Of a DNA stretch of 64,000 nucleotides, positions 1-11,354 are shown piece after piece. The stretch comes from Linnemannia schmuckeri. Its lineage: Eukaryota > Mortierellomycota > Mortierellomycetes > Mortierellales > Mortierellaceae. The notes beneath the pieces are model-generated. The model searched no databases, was not told where the DNA came from, and was given only the letters and a program-made list of their open reading frames with translations. Position numbers and translations under genes: made by a program. Position 1 is the first letter of the stretch; every line of letters begins with the position of its first letter. Where the stretch lies: contig JANATG010000002.1 of NCBI GenBank assembly GCA_029449235.1, positions 241,001-305,000 of the forward strand, given 5' to 3'.

Positions 1-2636
1 ACGTCTTCTGATTCGTCCCTTTGATTTTTATTAGTTCTTTGCTCTCTCATTCCACTGTGACAATCCCTTTCTCTTACTCTGTCTGGAAAAAAAGGGGCAA
101 AAAAAAAAGGAACTGTCCAGATGCAGATGCAGAGGGAACGACAAAATACGGTCGCCTTGTTCGTGTGTTCGTACGATGTTACGAAAAAATAAATTGGACC
201 AACCATCATCCAGAGATACTTGCAGCAGAAAAGCCCGATCGATGCTATTATTCTTCTCATAGGTCCAGATCTGAGGAAAAAGGCATACAGTCAGGCAGAG
301 GGAGCGAACAAACAATTCATGAGGCATGATTGGAGTCAAAGGCAGGCACATCGAATTGAGTTGATGGTGCTTTTGCATCGCATCGCCCTTTCCCCCGATC
401 TGAGTGTAAGAAGTATTTGCTTACGATGTTTCCCTCTTATTGAGAGCACAATGATCAGACTACAAAGTACTCCCAAAAAAGGGACTGCATTGAGTGGTGC
501 AGAGAAAAAAGGGGAAGGAGACAGATGGTTGCCAAGGCTAGGCGGAACGATGGGGTGCTGTCCTTGGAAGAGGCATGACCATGGCTCACTGAGGACATGC
601 GGTGCAGACATATACTGTGTACGTTCTTTTTTACACTCCTTCGTTAGGCCAGGAGAGCGGTAGCGGTGATGATGAGGTAAGTAGTGTAGAGAAAATGAGC
701 AAGCCCCCTGAGGGGTGCTCTCTTCCCTCGAGATGGGAGCAGGATGACTCGTAAAGGAAAAAAATGACTAGGCTGGAGCCAAGACAAAGGGTGGTGAATT
801 TGAAAAAGGGAAAAATTTTAAAAAGGAAGGTCAAGAATGGATGAGTAATTATCCAGTGCGTGAGGGGGATTGGCAATGAACGTATAAGGAGAAAAAGAAG
901 CTAGCGGGCATGTACTGCTCTGTACATGTAAATCAGGTGGCGATCGGCAGTAAGAGACGAGAGGGAGATGATGATGGCACCAAGGGGGGCGAATGAGAAT
1001 GGACGTATGAGGAGGTAAGAAGCTAGCGACGATGTTGCCGTATATGTAAATCAGCGAGCGATCGACGGTAGGATTATGTGCTAATGCTGGCGCCGAAGGA
1101 GGAGATTGGTCCTCATGGCAGCTAGCTCATCGGAGTCAAGGAGCACCGTACTGTGCGAAGGGGGGATCTACAGAAATCGATCGGGAGACAAGACTTTTGC
1201 TTCTTTTGTGAAAGGAAGGGATAAACGTTTAAATAGCGTTGCGAGATGCAGTAAAATCTTTTTCTCTTTTTTGCATTTTTTCATTTTTTGATTGTCTGTT
1301 TGCTCTCTTCCTTTTTTTTTATTGTCGCAACACCGCAACACCTATCCATCGCATTCTCATTTTAACACATACACCGCACCTACCCACAGACACGCACTCG
1401 CTAATCCTACTTATTGCGACAAGGTAGTAACATCATATCCGCATCATTTTATTCCTCCGTTCTTCTTCTTCAACCAACCATATCGACCGAATAACCCGAC
1501 AACAGACAACAGCCAACAAACAGCAAACAAACCTTTTCCAACCGGCACATTCTTTTTTATCAGATTGGATGGTCATTCATCATCCACTGGTCATTTTTTT
1601 TATTCCTTCTCACTTCTTTTCTTTTATTCTTTTCCTCTTTTTTTCATTTCTTTTTTTTTTTCCCTCATTGTCCTGTCCCCCCTGTTTCGAAACCATCCTA
1701 GCCATTCCTGGTTAATCTTCTTTGATTTCTTTCTTTTCTCTCTTTCTCTCTCTCACACACACTTTTTTTTTCGATCTCTTTCCCTCTTTCACCTCACTCC
1801 CCTTCTCTTCCACTCATCGTTGTTGTTGTTTTCGCCGATCCTCTTCCCTCATTCCCGACCAACAACACGAACTACAGCAACGCCTCTTTCGCATTTTTTT
1901 TAGTGGCGTTTATCTCTCTCTCTCGTATCAACCTTGTGCGTACCTTACCTTCCTTTTTGTTCTTCACCTAAGGAGACCGATTGCCTTCCTTCTGAGACCA
2001 GCTGTGCACATTCACACATGCCTCCTGGCCGACAAGACAACTTTGCAGTCATCATTCCCGATACCTTGTTTCGTTTCCTCTAAACGGACGGACGACTATA
2101 AAAACGGACCAAGCGACGTTTTGCTTTTTCGTCGTAAAAAGCGCACGCTGGCAACTAAAATCGTAAGGCACCATGACTTGTTGCTCTCCTTTTGAATGTT
2201 GCTGAACACCCTCAAAAAGGGTCCCTTCTCTTTTTCTTTGTTTTGTTTCTGTGTGCTTTTATTGTTTGCTCTTTGACATGTATGCTTACATCCTTATCGC
2301 TTACTTATACACATATAACACACACCCATATACACACGCTCTTTCCCCCATCCATCTCCCCTTTCACCCTTTTTATTCGCGCCTCTTGCGCACATTCACA
2401 TTCACATACACATCCACGTTCACAAAAAACCATCATATCCTTGATTTACCATACTCTTCCGGTCTCATTCCTTTCTCCTCCTCTTAATCCCTTCACACTT
2501 CCTTCCTTCCATCCCCCGTCTACTCCCTACCATCTTCACCGCCTTTTCACATTTTCAAACAGAAACGGCACCTTCTTCCTCTCCTCTTCAAGATCGACAA
2601 AAACAAACTAAACACAAGCGACTGATATATCAAATC
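1..2636. other. Leader and upstream region of the F-box gene, no gene seen
   Basis: No frame here looks like a conserved protein. The first 1.2 kb is mixed sequence containing an imperfect duplication. From about 1260 to 2630 the plus strand is strongly pyrimidine-rich, with T and CT runs typical of promoters and 5' leaders in this window. A TATAAAAA-like stretch lies near 2097-2104. Long open frames over the CT-rich part encode only Phe, Ser, Leu, Thr and His runs and are composition artefacts. Confidence 0.6.
864..1107. repeat. Imperfect tandem duplication, two copies of about 120 bp
   Basis: About 864-984 and 985-1107 align in the same order. Each copy has a GAAxxxACGTATxAGGAG stretch, then AAGAAGCTAGCG, then CATGTAAATCA or TATGTAAATCAG, then GCGATCG, then GGCACCAAG or GGCGCCGAAG. 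The copies differ at many bases and by small indels, so the duplication is old. Confidence 0.6.
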
Positions 2637-5600
2637 ATGCCTCCTTCTGCTTCTGCATCCTCTTCGTCTACTGCTCACTCATCAACATCTCCTCGTTCTG
2701 CTCTTGCTGTTTCTGCTGCTTCCTCATCTCGACCGTCTCCTTTGTTCATACCAGAACTGTTCAGCCGCATCATTTACTTTCTCCTCTGCGACGATCATCA
2801 CCGTGCATCCCCTTCTCGACCCCTTTCTGCGCAACATCATCATTATCAACAGCATCATCAACACCAGCAACAACAGGACCAATCTAGCCCCTCTTCTCGT
2901 CGACATCCGGCGATAGTTGATAGGGATCGACTTTTCAACAACAGTGAGGAGCACGTTCGATACAAGCGACAATTACAACTACAACAACACGAACAACAAG
3001 CAAAGAAGCAACAGCGAGCAGGTTTTCGAGTGGATCGACAGGAATATCGAAAGCAAGAACAAGATCATCCGTATCGGTATGTTACACATTGTCAGTCTCT
3101 TGTACGAATAAGAGATATTGCTGTTATGTTAGGTATAATTGTTAAAAGAAGAATGAGTGAAGAGTTGATTTTTGGTCATGGTTATTTTGCTTTCTTTTCT
3201 TTGCTGTTGTGTTTGTCAATGCTGCTGTTGGTATTCAACAGATGGCTTCTTCAACCTGCGCTCTCCTCGCGCTTTGTCGTTGTTATTGTGCACATGCATC
3301 TATCCATCTCCCTCCCACCATATGTCCATCCAATTCTTTTTTTTGTTTTTATTCACTCCATTATATTCCATTCATTCCTTCCTCCCCATCTCCATTGTCA
3401 CTCCTCCTCCCCTTTTCCAATGGCATGGGATAATATACAATGCACAGACAGACAAAACCTGTTAGTATTGAGAACACATTGACCAGGTGTGCCCTGATAA
3501 CCTTAATTCAAAGAAAAAAAAAATCGCGGAACAAAATAACCAACAACAAATCATCATATCACTCCCGTCTTCATTCATTCGTTCACTTATTTAATCGCTT
3601 TCTTATTCTAACCCATATTCTAATGAATTTTTTTTTATTGTCATTTTTTTTTAAATTGAATACATTAACAAAGCAGACCGTCCTCCATTGTCCCTGGCAC
3701 AACTGGGTCTTCCGAATATCGGGCTCACTCCCTCTCGCATTCGTCTCCCTCAGCCTCGCCCTCATCCTCCTCGTCCTCCTCGTCGGTTTTTTCATTTCAT
3801 TCGAGTCCATCGACATCGACATCGACATCATTCTACCCCTACTCCAAAGAATCAACACCAGCATCAACCCCGCCCTCACCATCACCATCACCATCACCAT
3901 CAGCATCTAGTATCAAAAGGAAAAGCAGGGACAACAACGAAATCCTTCAGCAAACACCCCTTCACAACCATCAAAGTCGTCATCGTCAGTCCCCAGGGAC
4001 CACAATTGTAATCTGCGCTCAGGTGTGCAAGTCCTGGTCTGAACAACTCCTACCGCTGCTCTGGCATACTATCACCATGGATCCCCTTGACCAACCTCAT
4101 TCCCTCTTTCTCTCCGCCATTGTCGCCCGTCGTCGTCATCTGTCAATGGGTCCTCCTCTTGAACCTGCGTCTTTTTTGTCAACTGCCGTCTTTCTACCTC
4201 CTCCACTCCCTCCTCCTTATCCTCATCCTCCTCCTTACCCTTATCCTCACCATCAACAGTACCCTCATCTCAACCATTTCCCTCATCCTCACTTCCATCC
4301 TCACTTCCACCCTTATCACTTCAACAGCAACACGACTCACGTCCGGTCCCAGACCCAATCGAGTTTAGACATTATTGGGCGGCCAGTGGCATCTCACAGT
4401 CTGGATCACACAACCTGGGCACACTCCTCTCCTTCCTCTTCCTCTCATTTTCATACTTTTCATCCTTCCTTTCCTTCCTCTTTTCATTCCTTTCATCCTC
4501 CTCCACAAGCTCCTTCTTACATTATTCCCTCCCATCCCTCTTCCTCCTCATCCTTCTCATCTTGTAACTCTCTTCACCAACAACAACTGCCACATATCGC
4601 CACAGGCATCCCCAGCAACGGACACTACATCCAACGCCTCCACCTTACCAATCCTTCATCCGTCCGCCATTTTGACCATCCCTCTGTCTCTAACCTCCAA
4701 GAACTTTCCTGTGTCGTTCCTTCTAAATCAGCCAGCACCGGTAGCCCAACCCTACAAGCGGCGGAGAATATTATGACCAGGAATCTGCGACATCAACTTC
4801 AACGACTCGAAATCGGTGGTGATAACTCCAACGATGGAGATTGTTTTCATCCTCAGTTGCAGCAACAGCAACAGCAACAGCAGAGAGCTGGTAGTGTTGA
4901 GAGGATGGAGAGCGACAACAGCTATCTTGCAGCGGGATCATACCCACACCTGCATTCATCCAACCAGTACCACAACAACAATTACATCAACAATCGCACT
5001 AGTGGTCCCTCTGCATTTGCTTCTGTTGGAGATCTTACTCCTATGGTTACTGGTGTTGCTGTCGATAACCGATCTGACTCGAGTTCAGAGGGCCATTCTT
5101 CAGCAGATCGAATGATTCACAGTCGCAGTCGTCGTCGACGACGTCGTTCCCCTTCTTCTTCAGCAGCAACAACCAACAATGGCCCTCCCTTTCGTCATCA
5201 CCGCCACCTCAACAACCTTCGTCATAACCACCAGGACCATCCAAAAAAGAAAGTCGTCTTAAATCACCATTATTCTTACCTTCGTCACTCTCTTATCAAC
5301 AACAGCAACAGTGACTACAACGGTAAACAACTCCCCACTCTTGCGCCCTCTCATCTTCCTTCCTCTACCTCCCCACCGTACCTCCTTTCCGACAACAACA
5401 ACGGTAGTGTCGCACAACAACAACAACAACAGCAACAACAGCAACAGTTGCATCTCTCATCCACCAGCTCAATTTACAACCATGATCAGTCACCCTCGCC
5501 CTTGTCGTCTTCCACAACTCTCCCACGACCGCGATACCATTCCCATGATGGCGTACCATCACCATCGACCGGTTTCTTTCCTCCTTCCCCTCATCCCCTT

Positions 5601-7246
5601 CGTCAGGGCATGATCCTTTTCCAGCAGCCTGTTCACCTCACACAGCTGTCATTGTACCAGTACACGTTCATCCTTGAAGAGTGGATCGAGATGATGAGGA
5701 AGATGCCTTCCCTCCAACACCTCGATCTCGAGATCGTCTCGGTTGTTCCGTCTGCGTCTGGAACGGCAATATATTCATCTCGGTCGTCAAGCTCAATGCT
5801 GTTATCGCAGTCCCTCTGGAACGTCCATCCATCTTCCCCTTCCCCTCCTTCGTCTTCTTCTGCTTCCTCGCCTACTTTGATGAATCGATTGCCGTACCAT
5901 TATCGACAGACCACCCCTGATGCTCACAGCATCACCAGCAGTAGCGATGGCAGTATTGGTACTAGCACTACCAGCTCCGACGACAACGACAACGACAACG
6001 ACAACGAGGAGGAGGTAGACGAGGAACTGTGTCTGGAGGGACTTGCTATTGACGAAGATGATGCGGGAGCGAGTGATGGTCAGGTAGTGGAGAGTGGACT
6101 GGGGCACCCACAACAGCAACAGCAACAAGTTCCATCCTCTGTTGTTGGCGGAGAGACCTACTCATCCGGCGGTGTGGCGGCAACAGCTGAATTCTTGAGC
6201 GGCAAAAGTGACGACGACGACCTGTCTCTCCGCTCCCCTCCTCCACCAATTAATTCTTCTCCTTCCCCCTCTGTTTCGATCCCCCGTCGGTCCAAATCTC
6301 AATTTAACACTAACAGTCACGTCACTCCCAGTTCAAGTACTCCTTCCCCTCGTCGACAACGGAAGAGGCAACAGCAATATCAGCAGCATCGATTCGACCC
6401 TCGAACAAGTCCAAGTACCTCTTCTGGTACTCGCCACCCTCACTTCCACCCCCACACCCATCGACAACACCATACCTCATCAAAGTGGAACCAGTCGGCG
6501 ATCGATGGTCCGGTCGACGAGAGCGCTGGCAGGGGCAGGTATGACCACCCTCACTACCATCAAGAAGAGATGATGACACCACCTGCCCTCTCGCTCATGT
6601 TCCAGTTCCCTGCGGTCCGGTCGCTCATATTTCGTGGGCCTTGTATCCTCCCGGGAGTACTCGAGTTCCTGCCCAACCTCGACAGTCTTTCCCTTCTTCC
6701 CTCTCCCTCTGGATATGGGTCCAGTCGCTCTTCTTCGACTTCAGTGCCCATCAAGACCAGAACCTCTCGCTCTTCGCCACCCAGCCCGTCGTCGGCGTCG
6801 TTGTTCTTGGAAATGTCACAGATCCTACATGACAAGTGCCTCCACATCACCAAGCTGGTGCTCACAGAACCTTCCGTCATGGGCGACTCGAGCACAGTGA
6901 TGCACTTGCCGGTATTGTTGCAGACTATGCCTGGGCGGTTGGTACATGTCGAGTTGGCTTTGCGTGGTAGTAGAGGCGATGGGTACGGTGAGAGAGAGGT
7001 ACAGATGGAGGTTGTCCAGGCCTTGGTGGAGTCTCATGGGGAGTCGTTGCAGTCGTTTGTTGTTGTACCTCTGTTGGCGGGGATGGAGGATCCTGTTGTT
7101 CCACCTCTCTTCGCCCAAGCGCACACTCCGCTCGACAATGTCTATTTTGAGATTGGTGTACATCAACCACACTCACGTCAACATGGGCATCTGCAGCAAC
7201 AGCAACAGATGCAACAAGGTTTGAATTATTTTTCGCCTTCCTTGCC

Positions 7247-7278
<32 letters not shown>

Positions 7279-8495
7279 ATTCACTACCTGTATCCACAAC
7301 ACCACCACCGCACACACAGACAGCAAATACCCTCTCTTCCAAGGTCATCAACAGCAACACCCTCCCACTACTCTCGGTCCTAGAGTCCTGCCCATCCCTC
7401 CTCATCGCCGACTGTCGCTTACCAGTCCCCCTCCTAGAAGTCATTGCATCCTTTCCAAATTGGTCCTGTCATTCTCGACTCCAGGTGCTCCGGTTAGAAC
7501 TTGAGGAGTTGTCCGGTGCAGGGGCTATGGATGCGGATGAGGAGGCGGTTATGGAGATGTTTGTCAAGAGTCTTTTCATTCGGTCGAGGACACCTGTGTC
7601 TGTGCCTATGAGTGAGGATGTGGACGTGGAGGATGTTATGGAGACGTCGGACGTTGGCGAATCGTCTTCTTGGTCTGCGGGACCTACCAATGATGTGGAT
7701 GAAGTCTCTTCAGGGGGATCGTCATTCCCTCTTCGGCATTCGCCTGCCTCGTCTGGATCGACCACATCATGGGCGACTTCTTCGTCGTCTGGAGGATTGA
7801 CTAATGCATTACCTGTGCGTCACACTCCACCAGCACCTTCTCTGTTGGACGAAACGGGCCTTGCATCGGCTTCACAGTCCCCCTCGTCTTCGTTGTCGTC
7901 TTGGACTACTAGGTCTGGGTCCTTTGGAAATCGAGCTCCTTCTACTACCTCTACGGAGTCCTCGCCTTCGGGTGCATCGGTGCAGTATGAGGGACAAAGT
8001 CAAAGGCGAGAGGCACAGCAGCAGAGGGTTCTTGGGCAGTCGTTTGCTATGACGACCTCTCCTATGTCTTTGAAATCTGTTTCTACTGCCTCCTCTACAT
8101 CGACAGCTACTACTTCGTCGGTGGCGTCCAAGGCAGGAGAATCCATGCGCGGGTCCTATTTTCCTCCTCATACCCCCGGCACCCCTTCCTCTTCCTTCTC
8201 CTCTGCCTACACCACCTCTCCTGTATCGTCCCTCTCAAAGTCCACACCCAGCTCGAGTCAGAGTCAGGGTCAGAGTCAGAGCAGTCAAGACGACAGAAGG
8301 AGTCGGGAGGCCGTGTCGGCGTTTTTGTCCAGTTGCTCGAACTACCAAGTGGACGCAGTGGGCAGATTGATGGCTTTGCAGTTCTTGGTGGAGTATCAGT
8401 TGGCCTCTCTGCCGCGGTTGGAGTGCTTTTGGTTGGGTAGCAAGATGTTCCGGATTCCTAGGCGGCGGTCGTCGTCGTCGTCTTCGTCGTCGTAG
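2637..8495 (+). CDS. F-box-like protein with long low-complexity regions (two exons, about 1752 aa)
   Basis: Probable substrate adaptor of an SCF-type ubiquitin ligase. Exon 1 is 2637-3076 and exon 2 is 3677-8495. The 600-bp intron has donor GTATGT and acceptor CAG, keeps phase, and the joined frame is open for 1752 residues. Residues 36-50 (PLFIPELFSRIIYFL) look like the first F-box helix. Residues 263-279 (VCKSWSEQLLPLLWHTI) look like its second half. About 210 residues of Gln, His and Ser repeats separate them. Later parts hold scattered LRR-like hydrophobic patterns (about 795-825 and 1115-1150) between polyQ, polyS and acidic tracts. The C terminus has a basic RRR patch followed by polySer. 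AATAAA at 8533-8538 may serve polyadenylation. The splice model is inferred from phase and the F-box; the substrate is unknown. Confidence 0.72.
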
Positions 8496-10096
8496 AGGCA
8501 GCTGGTGGATGATTGTTTTTGTAACATAGACGAATAAATGTAAATAACAAAAGTGATCTTTTTTTTTTTTGGTTTAAACGAGGTGTCGAGTAAAGGGCTT
8601 CATCAGGCAACCTAGCGACTTTGTTGACTTCGGAAAAGGTGATTTGATCAACCTTGCTTCACCCACTTTTTTTTTTTCGACACGTCTGAATTTTGACTCG
8701 CTAGAAGATACAGAGAGAAGTATGAAGAGGAAGCGGAAGAAGAGAAGAAACAAAATAAAAATAAACAAACAAAAAAATGATTAGGCGAAAGGGAAGAAGA
8801 GAGGGTGAGTGTCTCTCTTTTGTGTGTATTCTGTCTTAAACTAGCTTGTTATGTTCATGGTACATGTGTCTATTCTGTTTGCGATCAAAAACATTCCGTT
8901 GGGTTGATGGGTGTAGGCGAAAAGGGAAAACGAAAAAAATAGGGTAGAGAGGATATGGCGTATCGTGAGAGGGAATGGCAATCAAAGTGTCAAAGAAAGG
9001 ACTTGGAAACGGGGTGTGTTCACCATGTGTGCTGTGGTGTGCTCCCTGTATTATCAACGTACTTTTTTTTTTCTTTTGTGAACAACAAGAAAAACAATGT
9101 CTGACTTGAGTACTTGCTGAGAGGAGTGTGGTAGGAAAGAGCAGTTGTTCTAAAGGGAAAAGAGAGGATATTAGAGAATCGACGAATATGGAAGTAGGAT
9201 GCCATAGCAGCGTGTGTTGCTGTGAAGAGTGGTGTGCTTTTGAGTGTACACTTTTTTTTATAGAGAAAAGGCGATGTCCTACTTGGACTCAGCATGAGGG
9301 ATGGTGTGAAGGAAAATATAGAGAGGAGAAGGTATATGTCGCAAAACAAGCATAATGATTAACGGGTGTGCCACTGCCAGCCTCTCCATGCGTGCGTCTG
9401 TCTATGTGTATTCGAAAACATAGGACAAAAAACAGACAAGTTGGTGTTCCCCACCAAGAAGGAAAAAGTGTGTTGGAATGAGAAGGCCGTGGGAGGACTG
9501 TTAAGGGGCAGAGTGACGAAACAAAGAGGGGAAATGGAGTTGTTGAGGTAGAGTTGGAGAAGGACAAGAGTGAAGATAATACAGAGAAAGTTGAACATCC
9601 AATACAGGAAGGACATTCCAAAAGGAGACAGATATGATGAAGACAACTTTATGAGGAAAAAGGAACAAAAGAAGTGAGGAACTGTCTAGGGCTAAGCTAG
9701 CTATCTTATAGGGGATCGGGAGTTGGGGAAGAGATCGTCTATGCTAAGAGTCATATCTATGGAGGGTCAGGAATGGACTGAGAGCGATGGTAGCTACCTG
9801 AGAGCGACGGTAACTACCTAAGATAGCTGGGGGTCGGCGCCGTATGTGAGCACGACCTCCCACGAGATCCTAGCAAGAGTATCTAAGTGGTGGCTTAGAC
9901 GCGCCAAACGCAGCAAGTGAAGTTCACGTGATAGAATATGAAATTACTGCCTTTCTTATCAGGGCGAGGAACAAAAAAAGGGTTCGCGAACTGCCTATCG
10001 AACCCTCATTTTTTCAGCTACGGTTCATAGCTTCTCTCTCTTCTTCTTTACTCGTCTTTACTCTACGCCTCTCCTCTCTTCACTCTCTTCCTCTCT

Positions 10097-10201
10097 GCAC
10101 TCATCGCTTTCCTCTCAGCACTCATCGCTTTCCTCTCAGCACTCATCGCTTTCCTCTCAGCACTCATCGCTTTCCTCTCTGTACTCATCGCTTTCCTCTC
10201 T
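10097..10201. repeat. Minisatellite, five 21-bp units
   Basis: Five head-to-tail units start at 10097, 10118, 10139, 10160 and 10181. The core is CACTCATCGCTTTCCTCTC. Units 1-3 are identical; units 4 and 5 differ by one or two bases. Confidence 0.95.
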
Positions 10202-10225
10202 CACTCCTCATTCCTGATTGCATCA

Positions 10226-10229
<4 letters not shown>

Positions 10230-10260
<31 letters not shown>
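10230..10260. repeat. (TC)15 microsatellite
   Basis: Uninterrupted TC dinucleotides over 31 bases, 28 bp beyond the end of the 21-bp minisatellite. Confidence 0.97.
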
Positions 10261-10263
<3 letters not shown>

Positions 10264-10277
10264 CTGTCTGCCTTCCT

Positions 10278-10330
10278 AACAAACGACTCTACAGAGCAAT
10301 AACAAACGACTCTACAGAGCAATAACAAAC
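10278..10330. repeat. 23-bp direct repeat, 2.3 copies
   Basis: Two perfect copies (10278-10300 and 10301-10323, each starting AACAAACGACTC and ending GAGCAAT) are followed by a partial third AACAAAC. Confidence 0.95.
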
Positions 10331-11354
10331 AGTCTAATCAACACCCTCATTCGTCTCCATCGCTTTTGGCATTTTGGCGACAACCCGTGGAAACACTCAG
10401 AAAGGTACCGTACAAACTTCAAACTCTCCTTTTCTACCCTACTCCATCCCTTTCGAACCCTCTCCACGCCCACGCTGTATTTGCACAACACTCTCTATGC
10501 CCCCCGCTACTTTAACGAGAATAGAGCAGTTGAGCAGTTGTGCTCGCTCGTACTTCTATTACCTAAACCTTTTCCACGCTCAGACCCTGTGCTTCTTTCT
10601 GTTTGCTCTCAACAAAATAGTTTGCTTACTGTGTTCTGTAACCACCCTCCCCCACACATCCGCACAGAACGACTACATCCTTTTTTTTGTTTGTTCGTTT
10701 CTTTGTATGCTACTCTCTTGTATTTGTTGTTTTTGGGCTTCTGGGTCGGAAAGCTTTTGTGGTTCTCGCTTGTTTTTGCGTGTGCTTGTTTGTTATCCTT
10801 ACTCGCTTGCGTGTTTTTCTTGTCAACCTCACTTCCCCTATTATCCTCTGCTTACACACAGTATAACTACATCTTCTTTTTGGACACAAGCCTGCTTTCC
10901 TCGTTTTACTTTTTGACTTGTCTATTTTCTGTTTGTCTCTTTCCCCTTCCTTCTGCCTCCTCTCTTTTCGCCCTTTCTCCCCCAGCTTCACCGTTATCAC
11001 CGCAGAGAAGGGCTGATAACGGTTGAAACTTCTTTTTTCCTTTATCTTTTTGGCGTTTACAAAGCTTCTCTCTTTTAGTTGTTGTCGCTGAAGGGGAATA
11101 AGAATCAATAACTGGTGGGTGAACAAGCGTGTCGAAGTGGTGGCGCAATTATTTTTGCGGGCGATTTCGTTTATTTTTTCCATCTCTAACCCCTTTCTCG
11201 CCCTTCCTTCCTCTTTCCGTTGTGCTCTCTATACTCATACTATTTGTCTTGCTTTTTCTTTCACTTTCTCTAGTTTGCTGCCATAATCAACAACATCTTA
11301 CCATCAAGAACAGGACACACATCCAACACACAACACATTGAAACATTCACCAAT

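Larger units (their letters stand above)
8496..11354. other. Intergenic region with simple repeats, no gene seen
   Basis: This stretch separates the F-box gene from the next plus-strand gene. It begins with 3'UTR-like sequence. Around 9680-9930 there is moderately GC-balanced sequence with repeated GAGAGCGAYGGTARCTACCT units (about 9780-9820) that I cannot assign. It then contains the minisatellite, the CT microsatellite and the 23-bp duplication listed separately. A CT-rich leader runs into the next start codon. Open frames here are low-complexity only. Confidence 0.55.

Noticed and set aside
1292..2611. Long plus-strand open frames upstream of the F-box gene
   Set aside because: They encode Phe/Ser/Leu/Thr/His runs dictated by CT-rich DNA and show no domain or codon signature.
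8574..9646. Several minus-strand frames of 60-110 codons
   Set aside because: They overlap each other in different frames, are low-complexity, and no splice chain produces a recognisable protein.
10374..11026. Two overlapping plus-strand frames of about 180 codons
   Set aside because: They lie in the pyrimidine-rich leader of the next gene and give only hydrophobic, Ser/Phe-rich sequence; probably 5' leader.
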